Assembly: GCA_030737875.1 (NCBI GenBank)
Contig: CM060909.1
Span: 394,143,065 to 394,207,064, forward strand
Length of the DNA: 64,000 nucleotides
Direction of reading: 5' to 3'
Origin: Allium sativum
Lineage: Eukaryota; Streptophyta; Magnoliopsida; Asparagales; Amaryllidaceae
Shown: piece by piece, positions 36,301 through 47,853 of the stretch
How the letters are laid out: each line of letters starts with the position of its first letter
How positions within the stretch are numbered: position 1 is the first letter of the stretch
Position numbers and translations under genes: made by a program
The notes under the pieces: generated by a model
Database searches by the model: none
What the model saw: the letters and a program-made list of their open reading frames with translations, nothing else
What the model was told of the DNA's origin: nothing

Positions 36301-38879
36301 TGATCTAGTATTAACTGTAGATAGATAACAATAGTACAATTAGACCAAGTTATCACTAGAATTCGAGGATTTTATGCATTTGGAGAGAAAAATCCACAAA
36401 AATGAACTCTAAACTGCTGTTACACTACTTGTTATTCAAGGTATCCATCTGAAATATCAAAATCCTTTATGAAAATGAATTCTGAAATTCATGTGAACCA
36501 TTTGGTAACAGTAAATGAATCACAAATTACACATAAAGACAGTGTTTGCCTTACATTTTATCACAGACATATACTCAAACAATTTGAAGGAGACGGCTTA
36601 TATGACATAATATTGTATGACTTCAAGTTTAACATAGATTTTCTTAAATCAATTTCAGCAATACATAGAAGTTTGATAGTGTACAAACCAAAATAGCTTA
36701 AGCGAGAAACAAACAGATAAGAATAATACAGCCAAGTGATAGCTGACACATTCCCAAAATTACAAAAGTGAACATAAATACCTGAAACAATTCTCCAATT
36801 CTTTCTTCCAGTAAGCAAATATTTTCTACCAAATACTTGAAAATTTCCAGCCATGCATCCGATTTGCTTCTACGATTCCTAGTTTTCTTCTGCAAGCCCC
36901 ATTAATAATTTTGCAGACATCTTCTTAGTAACAAAAAATTACAAAGATTCAATAAAAAGTTGCAATGCACAATTCTTCCTCTGATAACTTATGACTTTTT
37001 TGCTGAGGTAAGTAAAGAAAAGAGAAGAATGTATAAAGAAAAAGGAACAGTTTAACGTTCCAAGTGAAATGGGATGAAATGTTAGAAGTTGGGATGGATC
37101 ATTCATTTTTTCTTCATCACCAATTTCTTGACCGTAAGACTAGGATAAATCATGTATCAAACTTCCATATTACATGCATATTACATATATACTATACTCA
37201 AATTTTGATATATGTACTACATAATAACACATGTATTAAACTTAAATCCATATGACAGATGGCATGACCTCTATGCTAAATATACCCTACGTTATAAAAT
37301 AATCGTCCATGTTTAGCTAGTTCAAAACTTACATCTGTGGTAGATTGCTTTTCATGCCTCTCTATGACGTGTAAAGCTCTTCTTTTTCTAATATCCTGAA
37401 AAGACGAAATATATTTCATTTAATCGAGCGATCATAAAACATGCTTTTATGTAACGTATATTAGAAATGAGACTTTTAACCTTAACTAAATCTCCTGCCT
37501 GCAATAAAAAAGATTTAGAAACAATAATTCTATACTAACTAGCACTACAGGTCTTTCATACTAAATAACACTAACAATTATCTTGCTTGCTTTGAAGCAA
37601 GTTTGCTACTTGGTGATATTCTTATTTAAATCATCAAAAAATTGGTTTACATCATAACTGAGATATTTAGGCCGCGGTTATGTTTTGCAACTGGTTTTTC
37701 TACATGTTTTTACTGCAATAGATCCTCAATATATGTAATCATAATAAAATTTATACAATAACATTAAACACAAGTTAAACTTGCTTACCTCTCAGCCCTT
37801 CCACGTGTACTTTGAAATTGAACTGTCATGCCTTCCCACAGCATTCTCTCTTACTTTCTCATTCTTCTGGCAGTCACCTAACTTTATTCCCTCAAATTTG
37901 TAAATTATTATTCATTAATTTTGTACCCATAACCCTACCCAAACCTTGAATGCCATTTTTTGACCTAGTTAAAAGTTAGATGGTAATTCTTCACCTCAAA
38001 GTCCCTAGCTGCTAGGACCGAGAAAGCAAGACTTTGTTTCCAAGCATGCAAGTTCAAATCTTATCAAAATCGCTTACCTAATACATTTAGGAACCACTTA
38101 GTTCTCTTACAAAAGTTTATTATTAACTTCATTTTAGTTATAAATTCCTATCACAACCAAGCTCTATTCGTGTGACCTTATATATATATTATTTGTTTTC
38201 ACTAAATAAGCATGATCTTTATTCGAATTTGATGTCTCTAGATTATTCACGAGAAGGTTTTAAATCCTTGCAGGTCTAGTGGTATTGCACTTATATACTA
38301 GTGTAACAAGTTAAAGACTATTAGTAGTAAGATGACCTGCATTAAAGATAATGGATCTAAAAGTCTAGCTAAGGCCGTCTGAAACCCTAAAATATCAGGT
38401 AGCAGTTTAGCATTTTTAAACTATATTTTAGGATGGGTAGAACAATTTTCCATTTGTATTCATCAAAATACAACACAAACACACTCATTCTGTGGGGTTA
38501 TCACAAAGTTAGGCTTGTTTAATACGAATGCAATTTCAATGAAATTGAATAGATAGAATTTTTTTTCTAATTTTATTGACATTAAACATCAAATATCTTA
38601 CTGTGAACACTCATGGCACACACACAAAGTTAGGCTTGTTTAATGTAGATTACAAGTCTGAATAAAGATATTCGACTGTAATCTCACATTGTATTGCACA
38701 AAATAGTACAGTGTCAAAAATATGCTGTGAAGTAGATCAAACAATAACACAAAAGAATAAACTAATCAAAGAATATCAGCTAATCGAGATTGCAATGATG
38801 AATTAAATTTCTTTTCATTTTGTTTAAACTTGATGTTTATACTGAAATCACTAACCTTAGCCGATGCCATAAATTTCAT
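33312..38879 (-). CDS. Multi-exon gene inside the CACTA element
   Basis: The model is inferred from splice signals. First exon 38879-38856: ATG, MKFMASAK, donor AAG/GTTAGT. Then 37498-37481 (AGDLVK, acceptor TATTGCAG, donor GTTAAA); 37395-37333 (DIRKRRALHVIERHEKQ..., acceptor TTTTCAG, donor GTAAGT); and 36889-36782 (KKTRNRRSKSDAWLEIFKYL..., acceptor CTTGCAG, donor GTATTT). All four have lengths divisible by three and stay in one frame (71 codons). Weaker candidates are 36314-36247, 35198-35022, 34210-34104 (GILKEVVCKAEEQIHTDLLV, resembling a universal-stress-protein core) and a terminal 33533-33312. The product is unknown: a basic, charged protein. It may be the element's own TNPA-like protein or captured host exons; the downstream joins are uncertain. 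Confidence 0.45.
33534..36780. other. Mostly intronic/non-coding CACTA interior
   Basis: AT-rich sequence holds only the scattered exon candidates listed for the minus-strand gene. The TA microsatellite at 33800-33824 and the short GCGGT/GTGGT-TTAGTTTGCAAA repeats at 35955-36060 are the only other structures I see. Confidence 0.5.
37500..38850. other. Non-coding CACTA interior (probable first intron)
   Basis: AT-rich sequence with no reading frame of note. It is flanked by a donor at 38855 and the acceptor of the 18-nt exon at 37499, so it would be a 1.36-kb first intron. A short duplicated phrase CACAAAGTTAGGCTTGTTTAA occurs at 38501 and 38623. Confidence 0.45.
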
Positions 38880-39862
38880 CTCTACCTTATTTAATGCCAC
38901 GAATCATCGACGGAGATGAGCTCAATCGAAATCGTCGGCGTATGAAGGTAAGGCACCAAATCGTCAGCGGAAAAACTAACATATCGAAATCAAATCATCG
39001 CACGAAGAATCGCTCCGTGAGTCCGAAACTAAGTTCCTAAAAGAAACCCTAGATAATTGCCAATTTGTTCGGCCGAATTTGTTTTCGCAGAGCAGATAAG
39101 TGTTGGAAGGAAAAGATATAAAAAGTATATAAAATAGTCCCCACGTGAATCAATTATTTACTAACTTTCGCACTCTTCCAACACTTGTTTGTGTTATAAC
39201 TCAAAACCATTGTTTTAAAAACATTATCGAATCAAACATTTATTTTTACCAACACACTTTTGGGTATGCTAACACTATTTACTGTTGTTACCCTGTAACA
39301 CATGTAAATGTTAGCCATTGAAAATTATGAGTGTTGTAAAATCACCAATTTGGTGTAGTGTTTAGCATAAAAATAAGTAAAAGTATCATGATAGGCATAT
39401 AAAGTGGATAAGAGAGATAACATCATAAAAGACAGGTATGATAAGGTAAATAGAACAAACATGATAGGGCATATCGTGCTTCTCTAATGATTTCTCTACA
39501 CCAATACTAGTGTCTTTTTAACAAGATGATAGACAAAGGTGTACTTCCAGTGAGAGGTTTTCACCCCCATACAATCAACAAGCAACCCAACATACCGGAG
39601 TTACCCCTAAGTGTATTAACGGGCTCCGCAGCATACCAAAGTCCAGATGTACCCTAATTACTACCCTAATTGATTTTTTGCCTACTCCGTAGGTACCCTG
39701 TGCTGGCCCCACAGTATGGTGTATTACTCCCTAAAGTGGCAACCTTTCGTACAACCCCTACTCAAATTATACGTTCATACAATCCCTGTGGATTCAACTA
39801 GGTTAAGTATTCCAATTCACTACCATAATCATTTATGGTTATAATGTTCTAGACCACCCATA

Positions 39863-40055
39863 TTAAGCCTACCACATGTGGATGATGGATATGGCGGTCG
39901 GTTCCGGTCAGACTTCTTCCACAAGTCGGACTTAACCTCATGTCTTAACACGTCTTGTGTTTATGCACTTAGACCCCTCACATTAGATGCACCGCTTATG
40001 GCCATTGGATATACCGGTTTGTTCCGAGCAAACTTCCACCGCAAGTGTAATCTAA
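39863..40055. other. Duplicated 73-bp stem-loop (LTR C)
   Basis: The two copies are 39863-39935 and 39983-40055. Copy 1 has outer stem TTAAG/CTTAA and inner TGTGGA/TCCACA. Copy 2 has outer TTAGAT/ATCTAA with a weaker inner stem. The loops keep GGCGGTCGGTTCCGG and ACCGGTTTGTTCCG. Both have the 73-bp length seen in LTR E and in the first copy of LTR B. Confidence 0.7.
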
Positions 40056-40882
40056 CCTCATGTCTGAGCATGATTACAGTTTCTAATTACTGTAATTCTA
40101 GGCATTTCCATTATTAACCAATTGTTCCTATGTCATTATAGGTTTTCATGCCCCCTACTCAAGTTATGCTCATGATGAACTATATACCCCAAATTAAGGT
40201 CTTTAATCATAAGTTGATTTATGTCCCCAAATTCATGTTCATATATTTTATTCGCGTTATGCCTAAAAATTCCAATTACAAGTTATGCCCCAATTTTAAC
40301 ATTTTCCACTCGTTCCCAATTTAACGTGTTTTCATATTTCAGCGGCATGCCTAGGCTCGAAGGTAGCTTGACTATATAAAAATAAAAAGGGAAAAGATAG
40401 AGGGAAAAGGACAGAAATAATCATACTAACAAGATGTACATATAATGGCGGAGATAGGCATAAACATACAATGGCATAATGACCAGATAGGCATATAGGG
40501 ACAGATCTTATGAACATGTGACAATAGAACCGATTCTAACATAATAGGGACATCATAAATAGGCATGATGAGATCTAAACAATGAATATCCAACTAGTAA
40601 CAGATCTGATTTAGCCATAAACATAATAGGAACAGAATTGAGGTGATCTAAATAGTGAATTAGATCTATAAACAATGGCAGATCTGACATGATAAATAGG
40701 TATTGGTTCAGATCTAGTTTCACGGTCATGCCAAAATAACTTGGATAAACAGGTTATAGCAGATCTGATATGATTTACATAGTCATAGGCATAGACCCAA
40801 ATTATAGTCATATCAATATTTACTTTTTAATTATTTAGATCTAAAATTAACATAGACTCGGTCTACTTGAAAAATCATTTTA

Positions 40883-43800
40883 ATGGCGGAAACCTTTTAT
40901 TCGTCTTCTTTGAATGAATCTCGCCCATCTCTCTCGGGCAAAAAGTACGTGAAGGGGAAATAGGCGAGTTTTACCTCTCGACCTGATTTGGTTTCTATCA
41001 GATTTCAGAAGCATTGTTTTCGCTGTGGGGATTACAATCATCTCGCGAGGAATTGTTCAAAGCAATTAAGATGTTATAATTGTGGTGTATTGGGTCATCT
41101 AAGAAGTAATTGCTCGGGCATGGTAGGAGTTGGTAGGCAAAATCCGACAAAGAATCAAGAAGCACGGATACTGAGTTCGGGTATGATCTTGTTGAAGAAC
41201 TTCATCAATATAGAAGATCAAGTTCAAATTGTTAAAAGATGCCAAGATCTAGGAAAAGGGATTGGAGGATTCTATAAACCGGGTTATGAAAATGGTGCAT
41301 TGCTTAATTTGTTCATGATGTGCTTGGGCAAATGCTGGAATCCGCAATCAAGAACTTATGAAGATAGGAGGAAAGAGGATGGCTCTATTCCTCCACAAAT
41401 TCCAGAAGAATTCAAATATCTGGTACGTGATTCCATGGAGTTGGCGCATAAAGTTTTATGGGATAAAGGTAGAAAACCAGAAGAACTTCCATCCATGTCT
41501 CCTGACGTGTGTATAATCAATTTCTACTATAGGGATGGGAACTTAGGTATGCATCAAGACAAGGATGAAAGCAAAGAAAGCCTGGCTCTTAGTCTTCCCG
41601 TAGTCTCTTTTTCAATAGGTGATTCGGCCGAATTTGTCTATAGAGATGACAGTAATACTAACAGGAAAATCATCCTAGAATCGGGAGATGTACTGCTATT
41701 CGGTGGCAAATCAAGAGGAATTTTACACGGTATTTCAGGTATTCTCAACAACTCGGCTCCGGATATGCTTAGAAATAGGACAAATATGAATGGGGTTAGA
41801 CTTAACTTGACTTTCAGGCAGTGTGTGATTAAATCTTCTAACTTTGTAGATCATTCACAACAATTTTATTCAAACTTTAATCGTTCATTTACTGAGATTG
41901 TGAGGCAACCTATGCCCAATATGCCTGTTTGGAATTCGCACAAAACTAATAAAAGCCATTTCAGCAAAAAAGAGGGAATCAAGGGTTGCTTTCGATGTGG
42001 TGAATTAAATCACATAGCAAGGAATTGTAGAAATGGCCTGAGGTGTTATAACTATGGTGGTATAGGGCATCAAATGATCAGTTGTTCAATGAGTTTTACT
42101 GGAAATTCTATGCTGGAACTGTTGCGGTTTAACTGCTTGAAGATTTGCCTGAACATGATTGAGCTCCTGGATTTATATAATCTGGATTTCCTGGGCAGTC
42201 CAAACGAAGCTGCTTACCTGCTATTATTGTTGGGATGGAATTTAGAAGGGATAGTGGAGGGGATTCTGTGGAGTATGAAGGATGAAATAGGGAAGGTTTA
42301 CCCTCCGTTGCCACAACCAATGAACAGAAAAGAGCATGCCTTTTCGTTCAGCTTGAATCTGGTTAAATGCAGAAGATTGTATTCTGATTTGAATTCCAGT
42401 AATAAAATGATAGCAATCGGGTTGTTAGACAAGATTCTAGAGCATTTTGATGTTTTAAACACTGCCATTAACTGTAATTACAAGTACATGGAGCATCAAT
42501 TTGCTACTGGTAGTGATTTGCCGATAGCTGGTGGGTTGTTTGATAATCTTAATAAAGTGGAGGCTGTGGGAATTAAAACTAACAAGGAAGTATTAGAGGG
42601 GACTTGGTTTGAAGGGGAGATGATAATTGACATTGGTTTTTATTGGTCTTTGTGTTGTGATCCAATGCTATTTGACCCGTCAGTAATTAAATGCATGGGA
42701 TATAGGGATGAGACATGGACTGTTGAGGAATATATTGGTGACAAGGTTGACGCCAATGGGAAGGATGGTGATGTGAGGATAGGGGTTGATGAAAATGACA
42801 TGGGTATATACGGCAATGAGGGTGATACGGTGAGCGAGACTCCCAGTGATTCATGGACTGTTGAGAACTATATTGGTGGTAAGGTTGATGCTAATGGGAA
42901 GGATGGTGTAGTGATGACAGGGGTTGATGAAAATGATATGGGTAATTACAGCAATGAGGGTGATATGGTGAGAGAGACTCCTAATGATTCATGGACTGTT
43001 GAGGACTGTATTGGTGGTAAGGTTGATGCTAATGGGAAGGATGGTGAAGTGATGACGGGGGTTGATGAAAATGACATGGGTATATACGGAAATGAGGGGG
43101 TTACAGTGAGGGAGCCTTCTAATGATTCAGGAGAAGTATTGGGGTCTGAATTGTGGGTGGTAAATGATGTGGAACTTTCGAACAGTTTTAATGTGTTGGC
43201 AGTGGATGATGAAGGGTTGATATTGGGGAGAGAGGAGATGGTAGGCTCTGACATGGAGGACGGTTTGAATTATGGTTATTTACATCATAAGAAGGCTTCG
43301 AGGAATATTAGTATGGTAAGAGGCTTGGTGGTGAATGAAACTTATGTTAGTAAGGATAAGAATTTTTGTTGCAATCCTGTTGAAACTGACGTGGAAGTCG
43401 GGCGAGCGAATAGCTGCAGGGATCGAGATCTTCTAGAAGAGGAAGGGGCGAGTAGGTGGGTTGGCCAGAAGTATATGGCGGTGGATTTGAAGAATGGTTC
43501 AGTAGCTAGCTTGTCTGATATGGCTTCATCAATATTAGACTTGCTTTCAGATTGTCTTTTGAGTAGATTTTCATGGGTTAATGGGTGTTGCACGATGGTT
43601 GTTAGTGTGGGAGATACGATGCTTCGTTCATTGTCTTTGAGGCCGAGTCTCTGTATAATCAGATGGGAGGATGTTTTACATAGATTGAAGAGTTTGCCTG
43701 GAAGTGTTTCTACCTCATCATGTGGAGTAGGTGATCTTTCAGCTTCCTTGCATGGGGATGATTTACGGGAGGCCAGTGGGACTATATGTCAGAATAGTGT

Positions 43801-44131
43801 TAGTCCCTCTTCTTTGTCTTGAAGGGGGAGGCGTAAAAGAGTTGTCCCATGTTTTGGATTGGTTTGTCGTAGCTTTAGGATCAGCGCTAGATCCTCCTCT
43901 TATCAAGGTAGGTCCTCGTGTTCGAATGCTTGTTGTAGTAGTTCAGATTGGGGCGCAGGTACGTCTTCTGGTTTTGGTAGTGATTATTCTCCTTATGCGT
44001 TGAGTAGCCTTTCGACTGGCCAGCTGATTCAACTTGCCAATGATACTTCCTTTATTTTTTCTGATATTGAGTTAGATGCTGACTTCATTAGAAGTAGGGA
44101 ACTAGAGAGAGTTTCTTCTTTGTGTAGATGA
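40883..44131 (+). pseudogene. LINE ORF1: CCHC knuckles plus AlkB 2OG-Fe(II) dioxygenase
   Basis: ATG at 40883 (MAETFYSSSLNE...) is in frame with the long open stretch from 40964. The only interruptions are TAG at 40961 and TGA at 43820; past the second, the frame runs to TGA at 44129. Counting from that ATG (stop codons included), two CCHC knuckles lie at residues 45-58 and 64-77 and an AlkB-type domain at about 90-315. It has the motif MHQDKD (H224, D226), H282 in ILHGIS and the family signature RLNLTFR (R306, R312). A second knuckle pair follows at 369-382 and 388-401, the last with Cys changed to Tyr. Then come an unassigned helical segment, three 46-residue repeats, an RRKR basic motif and a Ser-rich tail. 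AlkB enzymes oxidatively remove methyl groups from nucleic acids. The motif context resembles plant ALKBH1-type proteins. Plant L1 ORF1 normally carries an RRM or DUF4283 domain, and none is visible here. Confidence 0.85.
42716..43129 (+). repeat. Three 138-bp (46-aa) repeats in LINE ORF1
   Basis: Units at 42716-42853, 42854-42991 and 42992-43129 encode WTVE(E/N/D)(Y/C)IG...KVDANGKDG, GVDENDMG and NEGD/VTV blocks. They are in-frame tandem duplications, acidic and probably disordered. They differ at several sites and so predate this insertion. Confidence 0.92.
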
Positions 44132-47100
44132 GGATTGTTAGCTGGAATATTAGGGGCTTAAATGAACCTAAAAAATGTGCTAAAGTTAGGACGTTCTTTG
44201 TTGATTATCATATTGATATTGCTTTGCTACAAGAGACTAAAATGGAAAATCCTGATTTTAGTTTTTATAATTCATTAGGTGGATCACATTTTCGTAGTTG
44301 GGCATGTTTACCGTCAATTGGTAGTGCCGGAGGGCTAATGATAGGCTGGAAAGATAATCAATATAGATTAGTGCAGGAATTTTCTAAATTACACTCTTTA
44401 CACATTGTATTATCTTCACTTAGTGATAATTCTTTACTGGGAATTACGAATGTTTATGGGCCCACACTAAGATTGAGAGGAGACGATTGTGGGATGAATG
44501 TACCGAATTTAGAGATATGGCCCCAAATCCGTGGATTGTAGGGGGGATTTTAATGTTACTAGGTTTTTAGGAGAGAGATCTCCTCGGGAAGGAGATTTCT
44601 CGGATATGGAAGAATTTAATGAATTTATTCTTGATAATAATTTGATTGAAATTCCGCTTAACAATAGAGCTTTTACTTGGACTAGGTGTAATATTAGTGA
44701 CAGACCATCTTTTGCCTTGTTAGACAGGTTTTTAATAAGTACTGAGGTGGATGAAAAATTTCCAATTTGTAATGTAAAAGGATTACCTTTTTTATATTCG
44801 GATCACTGTCCTCTAATTCTTTCGTGTGATTCGAATATATTAACTAGTAACAGTTTCAAATTTGAAAAAATGTGGCTTCTTGACTCCAGTTTTATAAAAC
44901 TTGTTACTGTTAAGTGGAATTCGCTATTCTATTTTAATAATTTGTATAATGGGAATTCGGCTAAGATTTTTGTGTCAAAACTTGGTAAATTAAGATTTTT
45001 CCTTAAGAGATGGAATAAATTTGTTTTTGGAAGTGTTAGAATTAAGAAAGATAAGATTTTATGTGAGATGTTAGACTTAGATAAATTAAGGGAATCTAGG
45101 ACTCTTAATATAGGAGAGAGAGATAGGCTTTGCAATCTTAGAAAAGATATCAAATTGATTTTGGATAAAGAAGGAACAATGTGGAAGCAAAGATCACATG
45201 TTCAATGGATTAAGGAAGGGGATAATAACATGAAATTTTTTCATAGTATGGCTAATAAGAGGAGACGAGATAACTTAATTCATTCCATTTTATTAAATAA
45301 TGAGGAATTGACAGTTCAGCGGGATTTAAATGAAGCTTTCACTAATTATTACAAACAAATATTTGGGACTAGAATTAAGGGAAGAATTATCGTTAATTGG
45401 AGGGAAATATATACTAATGATGATAAGGAATAATTATTAGGTCTTGATAATCCTTTTACTGAACAAGAGATTTGGAAGGCTATTTGCGATATGCCTAGTG
45501 ACAAAGCTCCGGGGCCTGATGGTTTTTCTGTCATATTTTAAAACAATTTTGGGAGGTCCTGAAACCTGATATTATTAAATTATTTAATGATTTTTGTAGC
45601 GGTGATTTGTGTCTAGGCAATTTCAATTTTGCTAATGTTATCCTAATTAAGAAGAGAGAGAATGCTAAATTTTTAAAGGATTTTAGACCTATCTCTTTAA
45701 TAAATGTATCTGTTAAGATTATTTCTAAAGTACTAGCGAATAGACTTAATAGGAAGATGAATGATCTTATAGATCATTCACAAACAACTTTTATTAAAAG
45801 TAGACAAATAGTGGATGGGGTAGCAGCTGTACAAGAGTACATTAATGTATGTGTTAAAAATAACTTCTCATGTGCCATTTTGAAATTAGACTTTGAGAAG
45901 GCGTTTGATTCTATTGACTGGGATTACATATGCGATGTATGTCTTGCGAGAGGTTTTAGTGTCAGATGGATTAATTGGATAATGCTTTTACTTAGGTCTG
46001 GTACTTCTAATATTGTAGTCAATGGGGTTGTTGGTAAGAAGATCCAATCTAAGAGGGGTCTTAGACAGGGGGATCCCCTGTCTCCTCTTTTATTTAATTT
46101 AGCGGTTGACGTTTTTTCTAGAATTATTAAGAGGGCTGGGAGACTAGGTGTTTTAGGCAATGTTGGTAATGAGGAATTTAACAATGAGTTATCTATCCTT
46201 CAATTTGCGGATGATACTTTGTTATTTTCTTCTCATCTACCTAAACACATTATTGCCCTCAAGTTTATTTTGTATTGTTTTGAGATGTTATCAGGTCTTA
46301 GGATTAATTTTGACAAGAGTTCCGTTATGGTCATGAATGATTTGGGTAATGTAGAGGCTAAGGTTGCTAACACCTTAAACTGTACTTTAATGAATTTCCC
46401 TTTTGATTATTTGGGTTTTAGGCCTTCGAAACTAAAGAAGGAGGACTGGTTAATCATAATCGATAAGATTAATAGTAGACTATCAAGTTGGAACAATAGG
46501 TTTTTGTCTAGGGCAGGTAGATTAGTTTTAGTCAATTCGGTTCTATCTACTATTCCTGTATATTGGATGTCGGTACATAGATTTCCTCAATGAGTTGTTG
46601 AGAAAATCGATAGAATAAGACGTAATTATCTATGGAATGGGGGAGGTGATTCCATATGTAGGGGTTTTAAATGTTTAGTAAGCTGGGATGTGTGTTGTAA
46701 GTCTAAAAGGGATGGGGGATTGGGGATCATTAATCTAGTCAATTTTAACTCTTCCTTATTAGCCAAATGGTTGTGGAAATTTAGGAGCCCTATAGTGTCG
46801 ACTACGTGGAAGGATATTATATCTAAATTTTACTATTCAGGAGGAGAGTTTATTGTGGGTTCTAGGGATACTTGGTACAATAGATTATCTTACTTTTGGA
46901 AGTCAGTAATAAAGTGCTTTGATTTTTTTAACTTAGGTTATAAGGTGACTGTCCATTCGGGTGATATGACTTACTTTTGGCATGATTTGTGGATTTCACA
47001 TTTACCTCTTAGAGTTGAATTTAGGGATCTTTTTAATATTTGTTGTTTTAAAAATGCGTTAATTAAAGATGTTTTTAGAAGAGATTTGGACCCTCCTTGG

Positions 47101-47853
47101 GAGTTTTCTTTTAATCATATTTTAGAAGGGGATATGTTAAGACAATTAGCGTTATTATATGCTAAGTTATCATTATACCACATTGGTGAGTTTAGGGACT
47201 TAATTAGTTGGGGTATGGATAAGAGTCAAGTCTATTCGGTTAATTCTATGCATAACTTAATAAATTTCTCGGGTATCTCATCTCGGCCTTTTAAGTTTAT
47301 TTGGAAATCTAATTCTCCACCTAAAGCTAAATTTGTAATGTGGTTAATCATTCATAAGAAACTCAACATGGTTGAGCTTCTAAAAAGGAAGATTATCTTT
47401 TTTGATTTTAAGTGCTATTTTTGTAATCTTTTTAATGAGGATGTTGCTCATTTATTTTTCTCATGCAACATCACTAATTTTATATTTAATATGGTTTTAA
47501 GGATTTTTGTTTTTGATTGTCCTATTTCCTGTAATAGTTGTGCCGAATATTGGGATTCTTATAGGTTTGTATATAATGGTAGCAAAAGATACATTTTAGA
47601 TTCCTTAGTCACTATCACAAGTTGGTACATTTGGATTGAGAGAAATCAGAGGTGTTTTCACTCTAATTCTGTGTCTAAGGATGATTTAATTATTAAAATA
47701 GTTTATTTTTGTTTGGATTGGATGTCTAATTCACATAACAAACTATTTGGGAAATTGGACTTCGGGAGATTATTTACTAAGATTAGATCTAACTTATCCT
47801 TATTTATTAGATTTAGCAGTTTTTTTCGTAATAGATATCCCATTGGTTGTTAA
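44128..47853 (+). pseudogene. LINE ORF2: APE endonuclease, reverse transcriptase, zf-RVT
   Basis: It starts MRIVSWNIRGLNEPKKCAKV, overlapping the ORF1 stop as ATGA. The APE-type endonuclease spans 44128-44820 (LLQETKM, NVYGP, GDFNV, SDHCPLIL). The reverse transcriptase spans 45450-46400 (DKAPGPDGF, KDFRPISLINV, LDFEKAFDSIDWD, RGLRQGDPLSPLLF, FADD). A zf-RVT domain is at 47310-47490 (PPKAKFVMW, CYFC...AHLFFSC). No RNase H domain follows. The lesions are single-base losses near 44478, in the G-run at 44541 and near 45537, TAA at 45431 and TGA at 46591. The catalytic FADD is intact, so the lesions are recent relative to divergence. The enzyme would nick DNA and copy its own RNA at the nick. Confidence 0.93.

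Larger units (their letters stand above)
32668..39360. mobile_element. CACTA DNA transposon (6693 bp), TSD TTT
   Basis: It begins CACTACACCAAAACAGTGG and ends ...CAATTTGGTGTAGTG, giving a 12-bp terminal inverted repeat CACTACACCAAA. The flanking 3-bp TSD is TTT (32665-32667, 39361-39363). The unoccupied site survives in the sister LTR of C (CCAGTTACTTTTAGCATAA at 63111-63129), confirming both edges. Subterminal repeats occur at both ends. No TNP2 transposase was found on either strand. Instead the minus strand carries intron-separated exons. It is therefore probably non-autonomous, or encodes only an accessory or captured protein. Confidence 0.93.

Noticed and set aside
32665..39363. Reading the CACTA element as an LTR or MITE
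   Set aside because: CACTACACC termini, a 3-bp TSD and subterminal repeats are diagnostic of CACTA elements.
40988..43822. A 944-codon frame read as a stand-alone host ALKBH gene
   Set aside because: It begins at a TTG; the in-frame ATG is 105 bp upstream. It lies inside LINE TSDs, is intronless and abuts the LINE ORF2, so it is ORF1 of the LINE.
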